Below the pieces are notes generated by a model. It worked only from the letters and a program-made list of their open reading frames with translations, did no database searches and had not been told where the DNA came from. A stretch of DNA of 7,216 bases from Desulfomicrobium sp. (GTDB taxonomy: Bacteria > Desulfobacterota > Desulfovibrionia > Desulfovibrionales > Desulfomicrobiaceae): NCBI GenBank assembly GCA_003542385.1, contig DPKT01000244.1:1-7216 (forward strand). The letters are read 5' to 3'. The translations under genes and the position numbers were made by a program. Shown here in pieces: positions 1-4,678 of the stretch. Position 1 is the stretch's first letter. The number at the start of each line of letters is the position of its first letter.

Positions 1-211
1 GCTGGCAGACGATGCCGTCGTCGACGGGCTGCCCCCCGGCCGGGGCGTGTCCCGCCGTCCCTTCCAGGGCCGAGAGCCCTTCGGGGGCGGCATGCCCCTG
101 GGTTCCTTCGAGATCGGCCAATTCGGCGCGGCTCAGGCCACCGAAGACCGTCAACCCCAGAAGAACGCTCATGCAGAGCATCGTGCGCACAGAAGCTAGG
201 GAACGGAACAT
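1..211 (-). CDS. Exported protein of unknown function, N-terminal part
   Basis: The frame is open from an ATG at 211-209 to the window edge and gives 70 residues; the rest of the gene lies outside. A strong AGGAGG-type ribosome binding site (complement of about 213-220) sits just upstream and fixes the start. The N-terminus looks like a signal peptide: Arg3 and Arg9, a hydrophobic core at residues 11-26 (MLCMSVLLGLTVFGGL), and a possible cleavage site after SRA (residue 29) or ELA (residue 32). The visible mature part contains LEGTQGHA (34-41) and again LEGTAGHA (49-56), a 15-residue direct repeat rich in Gly and Ala, then a Cys at 69. I do not recognise the family. The post-signal motif ELADLEGTQG faintly resembles the start of some exported proteins with an ELxxVxGQxG motif, which is only a suggestion. 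Export is fairly sure; function is unknown. Confidence 0.72.
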   Translation of the reverse strand, partial: MFRSLASVRTMLCMSVLLGLTVFGGLSRAELADLEGTQGHAAPEGLSALEGTAGHAPAGGQPVDDGIVCQ

Positions 212-266
212 GCCTCCTCCTGACTTGTGTTGAGGTAATACGTACGGTGAGAATGAAGTTTTATGA

Positions 267-295
267 TTGATACAACTAATTGAAGCTCAAGGCAA
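267..295 (-). promoter_or_regulatory. Possible sigma70-type promoter for the exported protein gene
   Basis: Read on the minus strand, TTGCCT (295-290) and TATCAA (272-267) are separated by 17 bases, each matching 4 of 6 consensus positions. They lie in the AT-rich part of the divergent intergenic region. The start of transcription would fall near 260, giving a leader of about 50 bases before the strong ribosome binding site. This is a consensus match only. Confidence 0.3.
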
Positions 296-493
296 ACTTT
301 GAATGCCGACCGCCGCAAGACCTCCATCCCCGCACCGGCCATGCGGCCGTCCGCGACCGCATGTGCGACCCGCCGCCACGCGTCCGCCCCATGAACGAGC
401 CCCTCATGAACAGGGCCAGCTACGCTTCGGCGCGACCCTAGAGGTGGCCTGATATCAGTACGTACCGTCCCGTCACATGCCGCGTTGAGAAAC

Positions 494-523
494 TTGCCAC
501 CCCGGGTCCGGCTGCCGTACGAT
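494..523 (+). promoter_or_regulatory. Possible sigma70-type promoter for the Tli4-like gene
   Basis: TTGCCA (494-499, 5 of 6 consensus) and TACGAT (518-523, 4 of 6) are separated by 18 bases. The predicted transcript would start near 530 and carry a leader of roughly 75 bases before the ATG at 604. The surroundings are GC-rich, so the match is not strongly distinctive. Confidence 0.28.
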
Positions 524-603
524 GCAGACGTTTCCGATACGCACGCGCTGCATCCGCCTTACGCGTTGTCGCGCAGAATCAATTTTTCGGGAGGTCCCGT
601 TTC

Positions 604-1560
604 ATGCACATCGACACAGCCGGCACCGATCCGAAGCTTCCGCCGCTCCCGGTGGTCATGCGTCCCGTGGGCAGGTTCGTGCTGCCCGTGCCCGCGGGCA
701 TGGAACCGTCGGCGGCGTGGTTCAAGGTCAACGGGATAGCCGTCGACGAGCTGCCGTGGAGCACCGGGCCGGGTCATGGGCGCGCCATGAACGCGCTCAG
801 GAAATCCATCGGAACCGAAGCGGGAGCGGCGCGCGAAATCACGGGCCTGGCCGTGCGCGAGAAATGGGACGAAACGGACGTCACCGATCTCTGCGGGTTT
901 CCGGCCCTGCTCCGCTGCTGCAACGGCAGCAGGGCCGACCACAACCTTGAAGTGTACATCGGCCTGCCGGACGTCATCCTGCGCCTGACGGAGAACCGCC
1001 CCTTCGACACGTGCGGGCCGTGCCTGACCATCAACGGGCCGATCCTGAACCTGTTCAGGCGGTATCGCCACGGCAACGGGCATGTATCGACGGACGCCTT
1101 TTTTTTATCGAGCGGCAGGATCGAGGGCCTCAAAATCTGGAGCGAGCAGGCCGGCATAAGCCTCGAACGGCCGCCATCGGGATCGCGGCAGAGAATCCGT
1201 CTGCGGTTTGCCACACATCTCTTCGCGCAGCCCTGCGACCCTCCACGGATTACCGAGGTCGTCAAATCGGTGACCAGCAAGTACCGGATCGAGTTGAAGA
1301 TTTTGCGTTCCGGCGAGAGGGTCCTGGCCGGATTGAAAGGTCTGGAGGAGGTCTACATCCTTCAACCCAAGGACAAGGACTGCTCCGACGTGCCCAGGCT
1401 GACCGCCTGCTGGGAGTATGAAGGCGCGGGAGGCGACCCGCACAAACCGCACGTGGAACTCAAGCTGTCCTGCCGGGTCGAGGCGCAGGAAGACGCCCTG
1501 CGCATGTGGGATGCCGTGATCACGAACTTCCGCTCGGTGCGTGAGCGCTGCGCCGGATAA
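604..1560 (+). CDS. Tli4-like T6SS immunity family protein
   Basis: This 318-residue protein resembles the Tli4 family, named for the immunity partner of the type VI secretion phospholipase effector Tle4. Seen here: the N-terminal entry motif VGRFVLPVPAG (residues 22-32); a central segment RSGERVLAGLKGLEEVYI (about 235-252), like the family's 'R.G...AGL.G.E' signature; a Trp-rich element WEYEGAGG (from W270) leading into a strand that ends in ELKL; and MWDAVITNFRSV (301-312), like the family's C-terminal 'lWDaIl.s.R' helix. GGGAGGT at 589-595, eight bases before the ATG, supports the start. Known Tli4 proteins that neutralise periplasmic effectors are exported, but this protein has no obvious signal peptide. 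No lipase, VgrG or PAAR gene is adjacent, so it looks like an orphan. The family call rests on remembered motifs; an immunity role is inference. Confidence 0.62.
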   Translation: MHIDTAGTDPKLPPLPVVMRPVGRFVLPVPAGMEPSAAWFKVNGIAVDELPWSTGPGHGRAMNALRKSIGTEAGAAREITGLAVREKWDETDVTDLCGFPALLRCCNGSRADHNLEVYIGLPDVILRLTENRPFDTCGPCLTINGPILNLFRRYRHGNGHVSTDAFFLSSGRIEGLKIWSEQAGISLERPPSGSRQRIRLRFATHLFAQPCDPPRITEVVKSVTSKYRIELKILRSGERVLAGLKGLEEVYILQPKDKDCSDVPRLTACWEYEGAGGDPHKPHVELKLSCRVEAQEDALRMWDAVITNFRSVRERCAG

Positions 1561-1675
1561 CCGCCGGCCAGGCCTTCGGGCTCAGAGACCTCGATAAACT
1601 CAGTGATGCACATTTGCGGCTTTTCACGCTTGCAAAAACGTATGCGCGAGGCTAGATGTCAAATCTGATTTCTCC

Positions 1676-1693
1676 CGCCAAGAGTTCTTGGCG
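1676..1693. repeat. 18-bp inverted repeat, candidate operator
   Basis: The arms CGCCAAGA (1676-1683) and TCTTGGCG (1686-1693) are perfect reverse complements around a 2-base centre (GT). The short spacing suits a dimeric DNA-binding protein better than an RNA hairpin. It lies 116 bases after the Tli4-like gene and about 80 bases before the hairpin at 1775. The symmetry is directly visible; the operator role is inferred. Confidence 0.45.
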
Positions 1694-1699
1694 TATCAA

Positions 1700-1869
1700 T
1701 CATGTCTTTATCTGCTGCATTTATATGAAAAAACTCACGATTCACCAGAACACGGCCGCAACCATTTCAGAAAATTACGATTTCTGTCCGCCGACAGAAA
1801 CGTGACGACGCTCGCCAATACAACGGACAGTACACGGCATGGCGTTCCACGGAACGCCTTTTTTATTTT
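1700..1869 (+). ncRNA. Candidate small RNA or attenuated leader
   Basis: Two strong hairpins lie in tandem and the second is an intrinsic terminator. The first pairs 1775-1788 with 1793-1805: a 13-bp stem (one G-U pair, one bulged A at 1780) closed by a CGCC loop, with TTTCTGTC and GACAGAAA as its upper arms. The terminator follows 36 bases later. The terminator is about 280 bases past the Tli4-like stop codon, far for that gene's own end, and 48 bases before the PAS gene. A separate short transcript ending at 1869 fits, and so does a leader controlling the PAS gene. No convincing promoter was found, so the 5' end given here is a guess. It matches no RNA family that I recognise. Confidence 0.38.
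1841..1869 (+). terminator. Strong Rho-independent terminator
   Basis: GGCGTTC (1841-1847) and GAACGCC (1852-1858) form a perfect 7-bp stem around a 4-base loop (CACG). The tract TTTTTTATTTT (1859-1869) follows directly. This is the clearest intrinsic terminator in the window. It ends whatever transcript comes from upstream, either the Tli4-like gene with a long 3' tail or a separate small RNA, and insulates or attenuates the PAS gene. Confidence 0.88.
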
Positions 1870-1885
1870 CAGCGCGCGCTGAAAA
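1866..1885. repeat. Perfect 20-bp palindrome, candidate operator
   Basis: TTTTCAGCGC (1866-1875) is exactly the reverse complement of GCGCTGAAAA (1876-1885), with no spacer. The palindrome begins inside the T-tract of the terminator and ends 14 bases before a TATAAT hexamer, so it covers the place where a -35 element would sit. A repressor or activator dimer site is a reasonable reading; a cruciform or second hairpin is also possible. Confidence 0.5.
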
Positions 1886-1898
1886 GCATTATTCTGCT

Positions 1899-1904
1899 TA
1901 TAAT
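1899..1904 (+). promoter_or_regulatory. Consensus -10 hexamer before the PAS protein gene
   Basis: TATAAT matches the sigma70 -10 consensus perfectly. No -35 match lies 16-18 bases upstream; that position falls in the 20-bp palindrome, which could mean an activator-dependent promoter. Transcription would start near 1911, only about 7 bases before the ATG at 1918. The AGGG motif (1907-1910) would then be at or before the transcript start and the message nearly leaderless. Chance occurrence in an AT-rich stretch is possible. Confidence 0.35.
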
Positions 1905-1917
1905 TCAGGGTGAAACA

Positions 1918-3405
1918 ATGATGACGAACCAACCATACGAAAATGATATCGTTCAGGAAGACGCAATAGATCTCCTGGAAATATTCCAGCGCCTCAAGGA
2001 AGGGGTTGCAGTCCTGCGCAACGGCCGCTTCGCGTTCGCCAATCCCGCCTTCGTGGACATCACCGGCTGCCGGCCGGACGCCCTGATGGGCATAGAACTG
2101 CCGGAGCCGTTTCCCGGCCCGGAACAGGCCGCCATCCTGCGGGACCACGAGGATGTGCTGCGAAGCGGCAATAATTCCCGGCCGCGCGAATTCTGGATCG
2201 AGACGCCCGCGGGCCGGGCGCGCATCGAAATGACCATGGCGCCGCTGGGTTCAGGCAAGGCCGCGGAAGTGCTGCTGACGGTCGTCGACGTCACGCCCAA
2301 GCGCAGGCGCATGGACGAGATCAGGGAACTGAGCGACAGGCTGGAGAGCATCCTGCATTCCATGCACGACGTGGTTGTCTCCCTCTCGGCCGAGGACGGC
2401 CGGATCCTGTCCATCAACCCCGCGGCCGAACTCCTCTACGGCGTGCCGCTGCGGAACCTGGCGGGCGCGGCCGAAAGCGACATCGTCGCCCTGGCCCACC
2501 CCGGGGACAGCGAACGGGTCTGGGACTTCTACCGCTCCGTCAGGGAAAAGGAATTCGACGAACTGGAGTACAGGATCGTCCGCAGCGACGGCAAGGTCCG
2601 TTGGGTGCGAGACGAGGGGTATGTCGTGTCGTGCAGGTCGCGGGACCGGCAGCGCATCGACCACATGATCCGCGACATTACCGAGGAAAGGCGGGCCATC
2701 CTGGAACTGCACAGAAGCGAACAGCGCTACAAGGACTTCTTCCACAAGACAAAGGACATGGCGTTCAGCGTTTCCCCGTCCGGGCTCTTCCTGGACATCA
2801 ACGACGCGGGCATCGGGCTGCTCGGCCTGTCCTGTCGAAAGGCGGCACTGAGCAGCAGCGTGTACGATTTCGTGGAGCGGCCTGCGGCCCTGGACGAGAT
2901 GCTGCGCGAACTCAACGAAAAGGGGCACGTCTCCAACAGATCCGTGACCCTCAAACCGGCCTCCGGAGCGCACATCGAGGTCGACATCACCGCGCGGGCC
3001 AAAAGAAGCGAGTCCGGCGAGGTGCTCTATTACGAGGGGATCGCCTCGAACATCACCCAGGCCCTGGAGGACCAGCGAAACCGGGTGCTGCGGAACACGG
3101 CCGCGAGCATGTGCCACTACCTGAACTCGCACCTCATGCACATCTCGGTCGCCCTGGACGGCATGAAGGAGGAACTCTCGGAAATGGACGAGCGCTTCAT
3201 GACGTCCGCACGGACGGAGGAAAAGGATGAAGTCTGGACCAGCGGCCGGGAGGCCTTGAACGGCTATGTCCGGGACGTTAACCTTGCGTACAGGAAAATC
3301 AGCGAACTCACGCGGGCCTTCAATTCCGCGTTTCTCACGTACCGGGAGGAATCATATCTGGACAAGACGATCCTCGACATCTTCGGCGCCTGCCGCCCGG
3401 ACTGA
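1918..3405 (+). CDS. Triple-PAS sensor with degenerate histidine-kinase DHp helix, no ATPase domain
   Basis: This 495-residue protein has no transmembrane segment and is probably cytoplasmic. It carries three PAS domains at about residues 20-130 (GVAVLRNGRFAFANPAF), 142-260 (ILHSMHDVVVSLSAEDGRI, ending HMIRDITEERR) and 266-385 (SEQRYKDFFHKTKD, ending EGIASNITQA). A helix follows (about 388-480) that resembles a kinase dimerisation/phosphoacceptor domain: ASMCHYLNSHLMHI carries His400 and Asn403 in the H-x-x-N pattern. The usual acidic residue after the His is Tyr401. The protein stops about 95 residues after His400, and no HATPase (N, G1, G2 boxes) exists here or in the next 230 bases in any frame. 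It therefore probably cannot phosphorylate itself. It may signal by protein contact, be phosphorylated by another kinase, or be a remnant. AGGG at 1907-1910 precedes an ATGATG start, so Met1 or Met2 may be used. Its ligand and partner are unknown. Confidence 0.82.
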   Translation: MMTNQPYENDIVQEDAIDLLEIFQRLKEGVAVLRNGRFAFANPAFVDITGCRPDALMGIELPEPFPGPEQAAILRDHEDVLRSGNNSRPREFWIETPAGRARIEMTMAPLGSGKAAEVLLTVVDVTPKRRRMDEIRELSDRLESILHSMHDVVVSLSAEDGRILSINPAAELLYGVPLRNLAGAAESDIVALAHPGDSERVWDFYRSVREKEFDELEYRIVRSDGKVRWVRDEGYVVSCRSRDRQRIDHMIRDITEERRAILELHRSEQRYKDFFHKTKDMAFSVSPSGLFLDINDAGIGLLGLSCRKAALSSSVYDFVERPAALDEMLRELNEKGHVSNRSVTLKPASGAHIEVDITARAKRSESGEVLYYEGIASNITQALEDQRNRVLRNTAASMCHYLNSHLMHISVALDGMKEELSEMDERFMTSARTEEKDEVWTSGREALNGYVRDVNLAYRKISELTRAFNSAFLTYREESYLDKTILDIFGACRPD

Positions 3406-3509
3406 AGCCGGGCCGGAACCATCGCAGTTCAAGTAGGGACAGGCTTCCCCTGATCCCAAGGAAATCAAAAATCCGATGAAATCGCCGTGCTCCATCTTAC
3501 AACATATTG

Positions 3510-3539
3510 GTGACAAAAACTCTCGACCATGAATATATA
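3510..3539 (+). promoter_or_regulatory. Possible sigma70-type promoter of the FecR-OmpA-CHASE2 operon
   Basis: GTGACA (3510-3515, 5 of 6 consensus) and TATATA (3534-3539, 4 of 6) are 18 bases apart in the AT-rich 234-base gap after the PAS gene. Transcription would start near 3546, giving a leader of about 95 bases. No clear intrinsic terminator of the PAS gene was seen in this gap, so read-through from it is also possible. Confidence 0.38.
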
Positions 3540-3627
3540 CGCGTATGCTTGGGAAGGGTCAGCCTCGATCTTGTATGTACTCATTTTTTGTCGTACAGAA
3601 TATGTCGGACACGAATCATCCATTCAC

Positions 3628-3633
3628 AAGGTG
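3628..3633 (+). promoter_or_regulatory. Ribosome binding site deciding the FecR start
   Basis: AAGGTG lies 6 bases before the ATG at 3640. The same frame stays open upstream to an ATG at 3529, but that longer start has no ribosome binding site and would put 37 unrelated residues before a standard signal peptide. The 3640 start is therefore preferred. Confidence 0.65.
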
Positions 3634-3639
3634 CGTTTC

Positions 3640-4086
3640 ATGAGAACGATACTCCTTTTCATCTTGACCCTCCTGCTTGGTGTCGCCGCGGCCCAGGCGG
3701 GGCAGTCTACGGTCGGGGTCATCAAGTCCCTCGAAGGCAAGGCGGCCATCCTGCGGGACGGCCTTCAGATCGAGGCCAAGATCGGCGACACGCTCCACGT
3801 CGGCGACAGCGTGACCACGGATTCGACCGGCAGCGCCGGCATCATGCTCGAAGACGACACGCTGATCTCGCTGGGCCCCGCCAGCAGCCTGGACCTCGAC
3901 GATTTCGCCTTTGAGCCCCAAAACGGGTTGTTCGCCGTAGCCATCAAGCTCATCAAGGGCTCCTTCGCCTACATGTCCGGAATCATCGGACGCCTGGCCC
4001 CGGAAAAAATCCGCATCGAAACCCCGGACGCCGTCATCGCCGTCCACGGCACCCGCTTTCTGGTCAGTGTGGAGGAAGCTCGATGA
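3640..4086 (+). CDS. Periplasmic FecR-domain protein
   Basis: This 148-residue protein has a clear signal peptide (MRTILLFILTLLLGVAAAQA, cleavage after AQA at residue 20) and then a FecR-type domain. Visible family features are GVIKSLEGKAAILRDG near the mature start, the turn IGDTLHVGDSVTTDSTGSAGI, LEDDTLISLGPASSLDL, LIKGSFAYMSG, and the C-terminal strand pair ending IETPDAVIAVHGTRFLV. Unlike FecR of iron-dicitrate uptake, it has no N-terminal cytoplasmic anti-sigma part and no membrane anchor, so it should be a free periplasmic protein made of this one domain. Single-domain FecR proteins of this kind often sit beside OmpA and CHASE2 genes and are thought to help envelope sensing. Its stop overlaps the next start (ATGA at 4083-4086), so the two are translationally coupled. 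The precise function is unknown; no iron-uptake gene is nearby. Confidence 0.88.
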   Translation: MRTILLFILTLLLGVAAAQAGQSTVGVIKSLEGKAAILRDGLQIEAKIGDTLHVGDSVTTDSTGSAGIMLEDDTLISLGPASSLDLDDFAFEPQNGLFAVAIKLIKGSFAYMSGIIGRLAPEKIRIETPDAVIAVHGTRFLVSVEEAR

Positions 4087-4676
4087 AGAAGGCGCTGCTT
4101 ATCCTCTTCTGTCTTGCCCTGACGGGCTGCGCGGCCAAGGGCACCACCGTCGTCCTCATCGAGGACCCGGACGGGACCGTGGGACAGGTCACGGTCAGAA
4201 ACCATGCCGGCGCGCAGACCCTCGACGCGGTCCGGCAGAGCACCACCGCGGCGGCCCCGTCAAAGGCCCCTGAGCCTGTGCGCGTGGCGGACCAGGACGA
4301 AATCGACACCACGTACGGCCGGGCGCTCAGGGCCCTGCCCGAGCCCGTCGAGACCTTCATCCTCTATTTCAGGACAGGCACCTCGGACCTGACTCCGGAG
4401 TCCCGGCCGGTGCCCGCTCGGATCCTCGCGTCCATAGCCCGCCGCGGCTCGACGGACGTCCGCGTGTACGGCCATTCGGACCGCGTCGGCACGTCCGAGA
4501 CCAACCAGCGGCTGTCCATGGAACGCGCCGAGGCCATGTCCGCCATCCTCGTGGACATGGGCGTCGCCAAGGACATCATCCGGACGTCCTACCACGGCGA
4601 GGGCAACCCCCTCGTGCCGACAGAGGACGAAGTGCCGGAACCGCGCAACCGCCGGGTCGAAGTCCTGGTCCGCTGA
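4083..4676 (+). CDS. OmpA-family peptidoglycan-binding lipoprotein
   Basis: This 197-residue protein begins with a lipoprotein signal, MKKALLILFCLALTGC, with lipobox LTGC and Cys16; Ala17 at position +2 is compatible with outer-membrane sorting. A linker of about 80 residues, rich in Ala, Pro and Thr in its middle, leads to an OmpA-type C-terminal domain (about 95-197). This starts FILYFRTGTSDLTPES, continues with VYGHSDRVGTSETNQRLSMERA and ends NRRVEVLV. Asp133 and Arg148 are spaced exactly as the diaminopimelate-binding Asp and Arg of OmpA (D271 and R286 in Acinetobacter OmpA), so peptidoglycan binding should be intact. GGAGGAAG at 4071-4078 lies inside the end of the FecR gene. The protein probably tethers the outer membrane to the cell wall and may report wall state to the CHASE2 sensor encoded next. 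It is not the beta-barrel OmpA itself. Confidence 0.9.
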   Translation: MKKALLILFCLALTGCAAKGTTVVLIEDPDGTVGQVTVRNHAGAQTLDAVRQSTTAAAPSKAPEPVRVADQDEIDTTYGRALRALPEPVETFILYFRTGTSDLTPESRPVPARILASIARRGSTDVRVYGHSDRVGTSETNQRLSMERAEAMSAILVDMGVAKDIIRTSYHGEGNPLVPTEDEVPEPRNRRVEVLVR

Positions 4677-4678
4677 AC

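Larger units (their letters stand above)
212..603. other. Divergent intergenic region
   Basis: There is no convincing gene in these 392 bases. The part next to the minus-strand gene (230-300) is AT-rich and the rest is GC-rich. Three small symmetrical elements are visible: CATGCGG/CCGCATG arms at 340-346 and 357-363; a perfect palindrome CTGATATCAG at 449-458; and the near-identical words TACGTACGGT (239-248) and TACGTACCGT (459-468), one near each promoter-proximal end. They could be operator sites for the two divergent genes, but nothing in the window identifies a regulator. Confidence 0.5.
1561..1917. other. Structured intergenic region before the PAS protein gene
   Basis: These 357 bases hold no credible protein gene. 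The frame at 1688-1882 runs through the terminator hairpin and has no ribosome binding site. The region instead contains a small UUCG-capped stem (GGCC/GGCT at 1571-1582), an 18-bp inverted repeat (1676-1693), a long hairpin (1775-1805), an intrinsic terminator (1841-1869) and a 20-bp palindrome (1866-1885). Base composition is more AT-rich than in the flanking genes. The individual elements are listed separately. Confidence 0.6.

Noticed and set aside
1571..1582. A terminator just after the Tli4-like gene
   Set aside because: The UUCG-capped stem has only 4 bp and is not followed by a run of T.
1688..1882. A 64-residue open frame in the gap before the PAS gene
   Set aside because: It has no ribosome binding site, runs through both the long hairpin and the intrinsic terminator, and shows no protein-like features.
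2251..3141. A 296-residue minus-strand frame opposite the PAS protein gene
   Set aside because: It lies wholly antisense to three recognisable PAS domains and has no ribosome binding site or family features.
3404..3447. A terminator after the PAS gene using GAAGCC (3404-3409) and GGCTTC (3442-3447)
   Set aside because: The stem is only 6 bp with a 32-base loop and no T-tract.
3529..3639. A longer start for the FecR protein at 3529
   Set aside because: It has no ribosome binding site, overlaps the best promoter candidate, and would bury the signal peptide behind 37 residues unlike the family.
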